Below are positions 1-8,132 of a stretch of 10,208 bases of DNA, in pieces. Where the stretch lies: positions 1 to 10,208 of the forward strand of contig NZ_CAMLRU010000095.1 in assembly GCF_946482535.1 (NCBI RefSeq). The letters are read 5' to 3'. The notes below the pieces were generated by a model. It did no database searches. It had not been told where the DNA came from and was given only the letters and a program-made list of their open reading frames with translations. The DNA comes from an uncultured Flavobacterium sp. (GTDB lineage: Bacteria > Bacteroidota > Bacteroidia > Flavobacteriales > Flavobacteriaceae). Both the position numbers and the translations under genes were made by a program. Every line of letters begins with the position of its first letter. Position 1 is the stretch's first letter.

Positions 1-863
1 TTTTTAAAATCGGCCCAAACATCTTCAGTGGTGTGCTTGGCGGTATCAACTCGGTAACCATCAATACCGTAATCGGTAATATAATCCGAAAGCCACTTCA
101 TAATGTAATACTTCGGCGCTCGCGGATAACCGGTTTTTTTGAAGAACGCGTCCAATTCGGCTACTTCTTCTTCGTAGCGACCTTCTTTTTTCCATTTTTC
201 TACTAGCATTGGCGGTAAAGCCACGTTTTCGTTGCTTTCGGTTTTAACGTCGGGAAGGTTTTCCACCAAGGTACAATTGATATAAGTGTCGTAAGATTGA
301 TAAGTACATTTGGGTGAAGTACGAACCCAATCGCTTGGATAAACCGGATCGAGTTCGGTTACCGGACCGGTGTGGTTGATAACCGCGTCTAACAAGATTC
401 GTATGCCTTTGGCGTGGGCTTTTTCGACTAATTCTTTCAAATCTTCCTTGGTACCATAACTCGGATCGACTGCCGTCCAATCTTTAGTCCAATACCCGTG
501 AAAACCATAAGTGTTTCCGGTGCCTTCATCTACTGAACCGTGAATTTGCTCTACCACAGGCGTCATCCAAATAGCGGTAATTCCCAAATTGGTAAAATAG
601 CCTTCGTCTAATTTTTGAATTACACCGCGAATATCTCCACCTTCAAAGCCACGCAAAACGCCGGTTGGTTTGTTGCGGTTGATGATTTTATCGTTGGCCG
701 TATTGCCGTTTTGAAACCTATCGATTAAAAGGAAATAGACATTGGCACTTTCCCAAACGAAAGGTGTTTGAGAAGACGTTGGTTGGGTTTTTACCGTTTC
801 TTTGGTACAATGGCAACCAATCAATAGGAGTGAAGCTGAAAGGGTAATCAGTATATTTTTCAT
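1..863 (-). CDS. MalS-like GH13 alpha-amylase lipoprotein (5' part, runs off left edge)
   Basis: This is the N-terminal 287 codons of an alpha-amylase that hydrolyses alpha-1,4 bonds of starch or malto-oligosaccharides; the C-terminal part lies beyond position 1. The start at 861-863 opens a lipoprotein signal peptide with lipobox LLIGC, acylation expected at Cys17. There is no acidic run right after the Cys, so surface export is uncertain and the protein could face the periplasm. GH13 signs in order are the early barrel segment YFLLIDRFQNG, the EGGDIRGVIQKL segment, region I (DAVINH), the LPDV segment and region II (GYRVDTAKH, whose Asp is the expected nucleophile). The acid/base Glu and final Asp regions are outside the window. 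The RVDTAKH form resembles E. coli MalS (GH13 subfamily 19), an assignment made from memory of the motif. Only 5 nt separate it from the upstream GH31 gene, so the two are probably co-transcribed. Alpha-amylase identity is firm; subfamily and localisation are inferred. Confidence 0.9.
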   Translation of the reverse strand, partial: MKNILITLSASLLLIGCHCTKETVKTQPTSSQTPFVWESANVYFLLIDRFQNGNTANDKIINRNKPTGVLRGFEGGDIRGVIQKLDEGYFTNLGITAIWMTPVVEQIHGSVDEGTGNTYGFHGYWTKDWTAVDPSYGTKEDLKELVEKAHAKGIRILLDAVINHTGPVTELDPVYPSDWVRTSPKCTYQSYDTYINCTLVENLPDVKTESNENVALPPMLVEKWKKEGRYEEEVAELDAFFKKTGYPRAPKYYIMKWLSDYITDYGIDGYRVDTAKHTTEDVWADFK

Positions 864-868
864 AGATT

Positions 869-3232
869 TTAGTATTCAATTTTAATTTCTGAAGTTGGTC
901 CCTTTCCTATAGTTACGTTAATCTGCAATGGTTCAGCAAATGTTTTGTAAAACTGTTCTTGTCCGTTAACAAAGATTCGTTTGGCTTTGATATTGTGGAT
1001 TAAGACCGAAATATTTTTATCTTTTGGAGTAAAATTTCTTCCCCATACGGTAGCGATTTTTATCGTCAAAGATTTGGTGTCGGTTTTGCTTGAAAAGTGT
1101 ATGGCTTCATATTGCTCTTTTTCAAAGGTATTAGGCGTCACGCCATCGTCATTGTAAAGCATTCCTGTAGAATGGGCTACACTTTCATCAAAATAATAGT
1201 GCAGGTTAAAGTTATCCAAAGAATAGTTTTCGGTATGCTGTATGGATTCAATCATCGGTACAAAACTACCGCCACGAACGAAAGTCGGGATGTAGGTTTC
1301 TTCTACTTTCACCATTTCGGTTGAACCCGCATTGTATTTTTTACCCGTGTAAAAATCGAACCAATTGTTGCTTTTCGGGAAATAAACTTCGGTTGAAGTT
1401 ACACCCGATTTTGTGATGGGTTTTATCAAAAAGGCATTGCCCCAAAAGTAGCTTTCTTTTTCATTGAGTAATTTTTCATTGGTTGGTTCTTCAAAGAACA
1501 ACGGACGCATTAACGGTGTTCCGTTTTGATTGTTATCGAATGCCAAAGTATAATTGTAAGGCATCAATTGGTAACGAAGCTCAACTGCTTTTTTGGCTTT
1601 GGCTTTGGTGTGTACATCTTTATAAGTCACTTCCGAAGCTACATCTTCTTGCGCATGCGGACGGAATATTGGGTTGAAAACGCCGTATTGCAACCAACGC
1701 AAATACAATTCGTTGTCGAAATAATCGCCGGCAAATCCGCCAAGGTCAGAATGCATATAAGCCATCCCTTGCATACCCATTTGCAGGGCAATTTCCATTT
1801 GCGATTGTAAGCCGCCCCAACTTCTGGAAACATCTCCGCTCCATGGCATCATTCCGAATCGCTGTGAACCCGAATATCCGGCGCGCATTAAGATGAATGG
1901 TCTTTGGTTTGGAAAATCTTTTTGATAACCATCGGCGATTAATTTGGCCCAATGGTGCCCGTAAATGTTGTGAACTTCATCCGCTTTGCCACCGGCTGTT
2001 ATGACTTTGGATGGGAAAACTTCCGGTTCACCCAAATCGCCCCACATGCCGCCAACGCCTTGGTTGATTAATCTTTTGTAAACATCCCAAAACCACTGAT
2101 TGCCTTCGGGTTTGAAAATATCGACCACGCCCGTGTTTCCGAAATAGAAATCCCAAGTAGCCGGTTTGTCCGATTTGTCGGTAACCAATACTTTTTTATC
2201 AACCGCTTCTTGCCATTTCGATGAGGTTGTCAATATGAAAGGTTCGGTGATTAGAATTGTTTTTACCCCTTTGGCTTTCAAATCGGCTATCATTTTTTCG
2301 GGATTCGGGAATTGGTCTTTGTCCCAATCGAGATTGCCCATCGTGCCTTGAACGGTTTTGCCAAACCAATACAAATCGAGGATAATGGCATCTACAGGAA
2401 TGCCGTCGGCTTGGAAACGGTTGATTGTTTTTTCCACTTGTTCTTGGTTGTGATAGCCAAATCGGCTGGAGAAATTCCCCAATGTCCAGCGTGCCGGCAT
2501 GGGTTGTTTTCCGGTCAAATCAGTATAATTGGCTACTAATTCTTCCCAAGTATCGCCTACAATAACTTGATAGGTTTTTCGGCCCGAAATGGTTTCATAT
2601 TCTAACGTATTGTTCTTTTTGCTGTCTAAATCCAAATGACCAATCGCAGCGTTGTCGAAATGCACGGCGTACAATTTGGAAGACAAAACCATTGGGATAC
2701 AAAAATTCATCAACTCTGCACGGGTTTCATAACCGTAGTGCGCTCTGTTGTACAAAGCCAAGCGATTCCCGCGACGGTTCATGCCTAAAGCTCTGGCGCC
2801 GCCACCGAACAAAGCTTCGGAATTGTCAAGGTTGAATTGCAACACTTCGGTGCTGTCTTTTTTGATGTAGCCGTTTTTTTCAGATAACAAGACTTTGCCT
2901 TTACTGGAATAAGTGATTCTGAAAGGCGATTTATTGATAACAACCGTAAGATCTTTGGTGAATAGCGTAACAGCATTATTCGTTTTGGTCAAAGTGGCTT
3001 TTACTTTCTCAGGAGTTTTGACTACCGCATGTGATTTTGGGTTGAAAACTTCCCCTTTTGGAATAAAAGACGTTTCAACAATTTGATTCGAGTAAGGTTT
3101 GATGCGATAGGTTCCGTCACTGGTTTTTATTTCCAATAGGTTATTTTTCCAACTGTGCGAAAGGTAGTTTCTGTTCGCATTTTGGGCGAATGAAATACAG
3201 GAAACAAGCAATAAGAGCAGTATTTTTTTCAT
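869..3232 (-). CDS. Secreted GH31 alpha-glucosidase / possible 4-alpha-glucosyltransferase
   Basis: This 787-residue enzyme of glycoside hydrolase family 31 probably removes or transfers terminal alpha-glucosyl units of malto-oligosaccharides outside the inner membrane. Residues 1-16 form a classical signal peptide (MKKILLLLLVSCISFA, cleavage before Gln17). An N-terminal beta-domain (about 20-240) precedes the (beta/alpha)8 barrel. The barrel carries VDAIILDLYWFG (280-291), the nucleophile motif WGDLGEPE with Asp399, the acid/base motif WSGDVSRSW with Asp467, SDLGGF (495-500) and FRPHA (523-527). C-terminal beta-domains follow. The nucleophile to acid/base spacing of 68 residues and the WGDLGEPE form recall Cellvibrio Agd31B, an oligosaccharide alpha-transglucosylase (from memory), so transfer activity is possible. 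The gene starts 4 nt after the stop of the SusA-like gene and ends 5 nt before the amylase gene, so the three form one tight unit. Family assignment is secure; substrate is inferred from the neighbours. Confidence 0.93.
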   Translation of the reverse strand: MKKILLLLLVSCISFAQNANRNYLSHSWKNNLLEIKTSDGTYRIKPYSNQIVETSFIPKGEVFNPKSHAVVKTPEKVKATLTKTNNAVTLFTKDLTVVINKSPFRITYSSKGKVLLSEKNGYIKKDSTEVLQFNLDNSEALFGGGARALGMNRRGNRLALYNRAHYGYETRAELMNFCIPMVLSSKLYAVHFDNAAIGHLDLDSKKNNTLEYETISGRKTYQVIVGDTWEELVANYTDLTGKQPMPARWTLGNFSSRFGYHNQEQVEKTINRFQADGIPVDAIILDLYWFGKTVQGTMGNLDWDKDQFPNPEKMIADLKAKGVKTILITEPFILTTSSKWQEAVDKKVLVTDKSDKPATWDFYFGNTGVVDIFKPEGNQWFWDVYKRLINQGVGGMWGDLGEPEVFPSKVITAGGKADEVHNIYGHHWAKLIADGYQKDFPNQRPFILMRAGYSGSQRFGMMPWSGDVSRSWGGLQSQMEIALQMGMQGMAYMHSDLGGFAGDYFDNELYLRWLQYGVFNPIFRPHAQEDVASEVTYKDVHTKAKAKKAVELRYQLMPYNYTLAFDNNQNGTPLMRPLFFEEPTNEKLLNEKESYFWGNAFLIKPITKSGVTSTEVYFPKSNNWFDFYTGKKYNAGSTEMVKVEETYIPTFVRGGSFVPMIESIQHTENYSLDNFNLHYYFDESVAHSTGMLYNDDGVTPNTFEKEQYEAIHFSSKTDTKSLTIKIATVWGRNFTPKDKNISVLIHNIKAKRIFVNGQEQFYKTFAEPLQINVTIGKGPTSEIKIEY

Positions 3233-3236
3233 CTTA

Positions 3237-5069
3237 CTATTTTAATTCTAAAATCAAAACCGATTTGCCATCGATGTCGATATCATTTTTCAAATCGACA
3301 TTGACACCGCCGAAAATATCTTTTCCAGATTTGTAATTTTTGGTATTCTCTAAGAATCGGTTCGTTTTTAGGGTTTGTTTTTCTTCATTGTTGTTTACAA
3401 TAACCATTACACTTTCGGTTTCGTTGTATCGGAAATAGACATAAACATTGTTTTCCGGAATGTAGTGCGTGGTTTTTCCGTTATGGATAACTGCTTTATT
3501 TTTTCGCCAGTTGAAAAGTTTGGCAGTAAAGTCATAGAATTTGTTTTGCTCTTCGGTTCTGCCGGTTTTGGTAAAAGCGTTATTGGTATCGCCGTTCCAG
3601 CCGCCCGGAAAATCCCTGCGAATATCGCCATCGCCTTTGCCTTTATCGCCTGCCATTCCAATTTCGGAACCGTAATAAATTTGCGGAATTCCACGAACAG
3701 TGGCAATTAATGTCATGGCCATTTGGTATTTTTTGAAGTCATTTTTATACACTTCGTTTAGGCGATTGGTGTCGTGGTTTTCGGCGAAAAGTAAAATTTT
3801 ATTCGGATCAGGATACAAAAAGTCATTGGTAAAACTATCGTACAATTTGATTACACCTTCATTCCAATTGCCTTTGCTTTCATTGAAAACACCGCCGCCC
3901 AAAATGCCTTGAAGCATAAAATCCATTACTGTTGGCAGATAAGAATTGTAACTTTGAATGGCGGCTACTTTGCTGTCTTTTTGCCAATAGGCAATTTGGG
4001 CATGATTGTAGAGCCAAGCTTCACCCACAATATTAAAATTCGGATACTCATCGGTAATGGCTTTCGTCCAAGCGGCAATGCCTTGTTTGTCGGCATAAGA
4101 ATAAGTATCGACACGGAAACCGTCTAAATCGGCATATTCAATCCACCAAATGGCATTCTGAATCAAATAATTCAAGACCAGTGGATTGTTCTGATTTAAA
4201 TCGGGCATCGATTTGACGAACCAGCCGTCCATACAATTTTTGGCATCGATGGCTGACGCATTTGGATCAAATTGTGTGGTCATTTTATAATTGGTTTGGC
4301 CGTAACCCGGAAATTGGTGAAGCCAATCGTAAGTAGGTAAATCGTTCATCATCCAATGTTTGTAACCCCAATGGTTGGTCACATAGTCCATAATGTTCTT
4401 CATGCCTCTTTTGTGAAGCTCCGAGCTAAGGCGAACGTAGTCTTCATTGGTGCCAAAACGCGCATCGATTTTATAAACATCAGACTGACCATAAGTATGG
4501 TAAGAACCTCTTTCGTCGTTGTCTTCGCAAAGTGGTGTTGGCCAAACGGCTGTAGCACCCAAATCTTTGATATAATCTAAGTTTTTGATGATACCTTCAA
4601 TATCACCACCGTGACGACCGTCTTTGTTGCTGCGGTTGGCTTTTTCAAAAAGCTTGTCGTTACTGTCGTTGTTGGGATTGCCGTTGGCGAATCGGTCCGA
4701 CATGATTAAGTACATCATGTCCGAACTGTCAAAACCTTTTCGAAAGCGTGAATTTTCCCTTCTTGATTTTAGGGAATAGTTTTGAGTGAAGGTTTTTTTT
4801 CCGTTTTTAAAGGTGAACACAAAATCCTCTGCCGGATGATTTTTGGTATCAATAGTGACAAAAAGATAATTCGGGTTTTCGGTTTTTTGGATGCCTTTGA
4901 TGACGATGCCATTAGAAACGGTTACCTCATTTTGAGCGATATTTTTACCATAGAACATGATTTGCACATCGGAATGAGTCATGTCATTCCACCAAAAAGG
5001 CGGTTCCACTTTGTCAATTTGGGCGAAAGCCGAAACAGAAAGCAAGAAAGAGAAGAGTAGTTTTTTCAT
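3237..5069 (-). CDS. susA: SusA-like GH13 neopullulanase / cyclomaltodextrinase
   Basis: This 610-residue GH13 enzyme resembles Bacteroides SusA and probably degrades malto-oligosaccharides, pullulan or cyclodextrins in the periplasm. The signal peptide MKKLLFSFLLSVSAFA is expected to be cleaved before Gln17. Residues about 18-105 form a beta-rich domain typical of the cyclomaltodextrinase N-terminal family. The catalytic barrel carries all GH13 signatures: region I DYVTNH (228-233), MPDLN (288-292), region II GFRVD with nucleophile Asp321, region III GEAW with acid/base Glu350, and region IV FAENHD with Asp433. The segment IRRDFPGGW (483-491) is characteristic of this Bacteroidetes group, and a small C-terminal beta-domain follows. 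Length is close to that of SusA. The gene begins only 21 nt after the U-run of a hairpin terminator, so its expression probably depends on read-through or an unseen promoter. Function is secure at family level; the preferred substrate cannot be read from sequence. Confidence 0.93.
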   Translation of the reverse strand: MKKLLFSFLLSVSAFAQIDKVEPPFWWNDMTHSDVQIMFYGKNIAQNEVTVSNGIVIKGIQKTENPNYLFVTIDTKNHPAEDFVFTFKNGKKTFTQNYSLKSRRENSRFRKGFDSSDMMYLIMSDRFANGNPNNDSNDKLFEKANRSNKDGRHGGDIEGIIKNLDYIKDLGATAVWPTPLCEDNDERGSYHTYGQSDVYKIDARFGTNEDYVRLSSELHKRGMKNIMDYVTNHWGYKHWMMNDLPTYDWLHQFPGYGQTNYKMTTQFDPNASAIDAKNCMDGWFVKSMPDLNQNNPLVLNYLIQNAIWWIEYADLDGFRVDTYSYADKQGIAAWTKAITDEYPNFNIVGEAWLYNHAQIAYWQKDSKVAAIQSYNSYLPTVMDFMLQGILGGGVFNESKGNWNEGVIKLYDSFTNDFLYPDPNKILLFAENHDTNRLNEVYKNDFKKYQMAMTLIATVRGIPQIYYGSEIGMAGDKGKGDGDIRRDFPGGWNGDTNNAFTKTGRTEEQNKFYDFTAKLFNWRKNKAVIHNGKTTHYIPENNVYVYFRYNETESVMVIVNNNEEKQTLKTNRFLENTKNYKSGKDIFGGVNVDLKNDIDIDGKSVLILELK

Positions 5070-5090
5070 ATGATTGTCTTGGTTGTAAAT

Positions 5091-5126
5091 AAAAAACCCT
5101 TTCAGAATTTGGTCCGAAAGGGTTTT
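5091..5126 (-). terminator. Intrinsic terminator or mRNA-stabilising hairpin inside the operon
   Basis: A perfect 11-bp inverted repeat (arms 5093-5103 and 5116-5126, AAAACCCTTTC / GAAAGGGTTTT) encloses a 12-nt loop. Read on the minus strand, the stem runs into six Us (5091-5096), as in a Rho-independent terminator. It begins 11 nt after the stop codon of the maltose phosphorylase gene and sits before the SusA-like gene. On the plus strand only four Ts follow the stem, so the minus-strand reading is favoured. It could stop most transcripts after the phosphorylase or protect the 3' end of a processed upstream mRNA. Confidence 0.8.
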
Positions 5127-5137
5127 GATGGTTTGAA

Positions 5138-7444
5138 TTATACGGTTACCAGGCTATTCGGCTCAACTAAAACTTCTTTGCCGTTTACAAAAACCGAAAT
5201 GGCGGTTTCGCCTTCTAAGGTAAAGTTGGTTTCATTTTGGTGAACAGCCACTTTTAAAATTTGGTTTCTGAAATTGATTTTAAACGAATAGCCATTCCAG
5301 TCTTTCGGAATTCTTGGTTCGAAATGCAGCGTGTCATTTTTCACACGCATTCCGCCAAAACCTTCCACGATACTCATCCAAGTTCCGGCCATGGAAGTGA
5401 TGTGCAACCCTTCTTCGACTTCTTTGTTGTAATCGTCCAAGTCTAAACGCGAGGTTCTTAAATAGAAGGTATAAGCTTGTTCCATTCGACCCAAAACAGC
5501 GGCTTGAATGGAGTGAACACAAGGCGATAACGAACTTTCATGAACGGTAAACGGTTCGTAGAAATCGAAATGTTTCTCCAGTTGTTCTTTGGAAAAATGA
5601 TCTTCAAAAAAGTAGAAACCTTGTAAAGTATCCGCTTGTTTGATGTAGGGCGAACGCAAGATTCTGTCCCATGACCATTTTTGGTTGATGGGCCTTTGGC
5701 TTTTGTCTAAATCATGCACTTTGACCAACTCTTTGTCTAAGAAACCGTCTTGTTGCAGGTATACGCCGTGTTCTTCCGAATACGGGAAATACATGTGGTC
5801 GGCCACTTTTTTCCAGTGTTGGATTTCGGCATCGTCTAAGTTGACTTTGCTCATGATTCTGTTGAAATCAGTAGCGTATTCTTGTTTTACTTTTTCGATT
5901 TGCTCGATGGTATAATCGATACACCATTTGGCAATATAATTGGTGTAGAAATTATTATTAACGTTGTTTTCGTATTCATTCGGACCGGTTACGCCTAAAA
6001 TTACATATTGATTTCTGTAAGTAGAGAACGTAGCTCTTTGGTGCCAAAAACGGGCAATACCGATTAGGACTTCCAAACCTTTTTCAGGAATATAACTGTA
6101 ATCTCCGGTGAATCGGTAATAGTTGAAAATGGCAAAAGCAATCGCGCCGTTTCGGTGGATTTCTTCGAAAGTGATTTCCCATTCGTTGTGACATTCTTCA
6201 CCGTTCATGGTTACCATTGGGTACAAAGCCGCACCGTTTTTGAAACCTAATTTTTCGGCATTTTCGATGGCTTTATCCAATTGGTTATAACGGTAAGCCA
6301 ATAAGTTTCTGGCTACTTGTTGGTCTTTGGTCGCCATATAAAAAGGAATACAATAAGCTTCGGTATCCCAATAAGTCGAGCCACCGTATTTTTCTCCGGT
6401 AAAGCCTTTCGGTCCGATATTTAAGCGAGAATCTTTCCCTAAATAAGTTTGGTTCAATTGGAAAATATTGAAGCGGATACCTTGTTGGGCTTTGACATCG
6501 CCTTCGATAGTAATGTCGCTCATTTCCCAGATTTTCGCCCAAGCATCGATTTGATTTTGCAATAAAGCATCGTAGCCTAAAGCCAATCCTTTTTGAATTA
6601 CATTTTTCGCTGCCGGAATTAAATCGGCCGAAGCATGATTCATTGAAACAGTATAGCCGCCTAATTTTTGCAACGCAATGGTTTGTCCTTTGGAAACCAA
6701 TTGTTCGTAAGTGAAAATTACTTTATCAGAAGTAGTGTCTACGAATGTTGGGTTAGCGTTTTGATTTTCGTTATTGATAAAAATGCTGTTGTGCATGTAA
6801 GTTGCCACTTCAAAATGAGTTTTGAATGTACGCGCTACTACAAAAGCTTCATTGTTTTTATGTTGGGTTTCCAAAGGTTCCCAAAATTTTTCTTCCCAGT
6901 TGGCGTCTTCGTTGTGTACTCCGGCATCCAAATATGGTTTGAAAACGATGGTAGCATCTTGGTTTTTCGGGGTGATTTCGTATTTGATTACGCCCAATTC
7001 ATCTAAATCTAAAGACAGAAAACGTCTGACATTAACGTCGATTTCGATACCGTTGTTTAAGGTGGCTGAGAAAGAACGGTTGTACCAACCTTCTTTCATG
7101 TTCAGTTCGCGTTTAAATTTAGCCACTTTGCAAGCTGCCAAATCCAAAGTTTCACCATTGATTTCTATTAAAATGCCAATCCAAACCGGAGCGTTTAGCA
7201 CTTTGGCGAAATATTCCGGATAGCCGTTTTTCCACCAACCTACTTTGGTTTTATCGGGATAATAAATACCGGCGATATAACTTCCTTGGAAAGTGTTTCC
7301 TGAGTAGAATTCTTCAAAGTTGGCACGTTGACCCATAGCGCCGTTTCCGATGCTAAACAAACTTTCCGAGGATTTTACTCTTTCTAAATCAAATCCTTCT
7401 TCAATAATCGACCAGTTGTCTGGTTTGATATAATCTTGGTTCAT
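5138..7444 (-). CDS. Maltose phosphorylase, GH65
   Basis: This 768-residue cytoplasmic enzyme most likely converts maltose plus phosphate to glucose and beta-glucose 1-phosphate. There is no signal peptide. The N-terminal beta-sandwich (about 1-280, with SIGNGAMGQRANFEE near 31-45) is followed by the (alpha/alpha)6 barrel. Family GH65 signatures are KYGGSTYWDTEAY (352-364), GEECHNEWEITFEEIHRN (415-432, containing the general-acid Glu), VTGPNEYENNVNNNF (485-499), and the HESSLSP (635-641) and HITSMAGTW (681-689) segments near the expected phosphate site. GH65 also includes trehalose, kojibiose and nigerose phosphorylases. Maltose is chosen because the neighbours are amylases and alpha-glucosidases and because this layout is usual in Flavobacteria. 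The beta-phosphoglucomutase gene 34 nt upstream supplies the next step. A strong hairpin follows the stop codon. Confidence 0.94.
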   Translation of the reverse strand: MNQDYIKPDNWSIIEEGFDLERVKSSESLFSIGNGAMGQRANFEEFYSGNTFQGSYIAGIYYPDKTKVGWWKNGYPEYFAKVLNAPVWIGILIEINGETLDLAACKVAKFKRELNMKEGWYNRSFSATLNNGIEIDVNVRRFLSLDLDELGVIKYEITPKNQDATIVFKPYLDAGVHNEDANWEEKFWEPLETQHKNNEAFVVARTFKTHFEVATYMHNSIFINNENQNANPTFVDTTSDKVIFTYEQLVSKGQTIALQKLGGYTVSMNHASADLIPAAKNVIQKGLALGYDALLQNQIDAWAKIWEMSDITIEGDVKAQQGIRFNIFQLNQTYLGKDSRLNIGPKGFTGEKYGGSTYWDTEAYCIPFYMATKDQQVARNLLAYRYNQLDKAIENAEKLGFKNGAALYPMVTMNGEECHNEWEITFEEIHRNGAIAFAIFNYYRFTGDYSYIPEKGLEVLIGIARFWHQRATFSTYRNQYVILGVTGPNEYENNVNNNFYTNYIAKWCIDYTIEQIEKVKQEYATDFNRIMSKVNLDDAEIQHWKKVADHMYFPYSEEHGVYLQQDGFLDKELVKVHDLDKSQRPINQKWSWDRILRSPYIKQADTLQGFYFFEDHFSKEQLEKHFDFYEPFTVHESSLSPCVHSIQAAVLGRMEQAYTFYLRTSRLDLDDYNKEVEEGLHITSMAGTWMSIVEGFGGMRVKNDTLHFEPRIPKDWNGYSFKINFRNQILKVAVHQNETNFTLEGETAISVFVNGKEVLVEPNSLVTV

Positions 7445-7478
7445 TGTAATTTTTTTATTGTCCTTTTATCATTCAATT

Positions 7479-8132
7479 TTAGTCGAGGAGTGCTTCTATA
7501 AAAGAAAGATCCATAAACGTAAAATCTTTAAAATTGTATTTTGCTTCGTGTAATATTTCGGCATCTCCAATACCAACACTTATCATGTTGGCGACATTGG
7601 CTGCTTGAATTCCGGCGACGCTGTCTTCAAAAACGATACAGTTCTTGTTGGCGGCTTTTACCAATTTGGCTGCTCTTAGAAAAACTTCCGGATCGGGTTT
7701 GGCATTCGCCACATCATTACCGTCAACGATGGCGTCAAAATAATGTAAAATCCCTGTTTTTTCTAATATAGGTCGGGCGTTTTTGCTGGCCGAACCTAGG
7801 GCAATCAGTTGTTTTTTTTCTTTAATAAATTGAAGAACATTAATCACGCCCGGAAGTAATTCGCTTTCGTCCATGTCTACCAAATAGGAGAGGTATTCTT
7901 CATTTTTTTGGATTAGCCATTTGTTTTTGTCCTCTTGCGAGGCTTGAACATTGCCAAGGGCTAAAATGATGTCAAGAGAACGAACGCGGCTAACCCCTTT
8001 TAATTCTTCATTGTGTTCTGGGGTAAATTCGATTCCTAATTCCTGAGCTAATTTTTGCCAGGCTAAAAAATGGTATTTAGCGGTGTCAACGATAACTCCG
8101 TCAAGGTCGAAAATAAATGCTTTTTTACTCAT
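7479..8132 (-). CDS. pgmB: Beta-phosphoglucomutase (HAD superfamily)
   Basis: This enzyme converts beta-glucose 1-phosphate from maltose phosphorylase into glucose 6-phosphate in the cytoplasm. With the start at 8132 it is 217 residues. HAD motifs are the nucleophile DLDGV (Asp9, Asp11), then His21, LKGVSR with Lys45 and Arg49 in the cap domain, GSASK with Ser114 and Ser116, KPDPEVF with Lys145, and FEDSVAGI with Glu169 and Asp170. From memory, R49, S114, K145, E169 and D170 have the same numbers in Lactococcus beta-PGM, which supports both identity and start. An in-frame ATG at 8141 would add MIL; 8132 is preferred because it starts directly at MSKKAFIFDLDGV and gives an 8-nt overlap with the permease gene (ATGAGTAA), an arrangement typical of translational coupling. 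Confidence 0.95.
   Translation of the reverse strand: MSKKAFIFDLDGVIVDTAKYHFLAWQKLAQELGIEFTPEHNEELKGVSRVRSLDIILALGNVQASQEDKNKWLIQKNEEYLSYLVDMDESELLPGVINVLQFIKEKKQLIALGSASKNARPILEKTGILHYFDAIVDGNDVANAKPDPEVFLRAAKLVKAANKNCIVFEDSVAGIQAANVANMISVGIGDAEILHEAKYNFKDFTFMDLSFIEALLD

Noticed and set aside
244..480. 78-residue minus-strand ORF
   Set aside because: It lies in another frame inside the lipoprotein alpha-amylase gene and has a basic, low-information composition without recognisable motifs.
864..868. Separate promoter for the lipoprotein amylase gene
   Set aside because: Only 5 nt separate it from the GH31 gene and no TAnnTTTG box is seen next to the start; co-transcription is simpler.
3375..3710. 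Overlapping ORFs on both strands inside the SusA-like gene (111 and 99 residues)
   Set aside because: The host gene is intact with all catalytic regions, and the shadow frames have no family features.
5091..5126. Hairpin as a plus-strand terminator
   Set aside because: No plus-strand gene lies before it, and only four Ts follow the stem on that strand against six on the minus strand.
6668..7223. Plus-strand ORFs of 112 and 133 residues
   Set aside because: Both are antisense to the well-supported GH65 gene and show no motif; they reflect codon bias of the opposite strand.
5138..7444. Trehalose or kojibiose phosphorylase
   Set aside because: GH65 motifs alone do not exclude these, but the surrounding amylases, GH31 enzyme and SusA-like enzyme all point to maltose; kept only as a lower-probability alternative.
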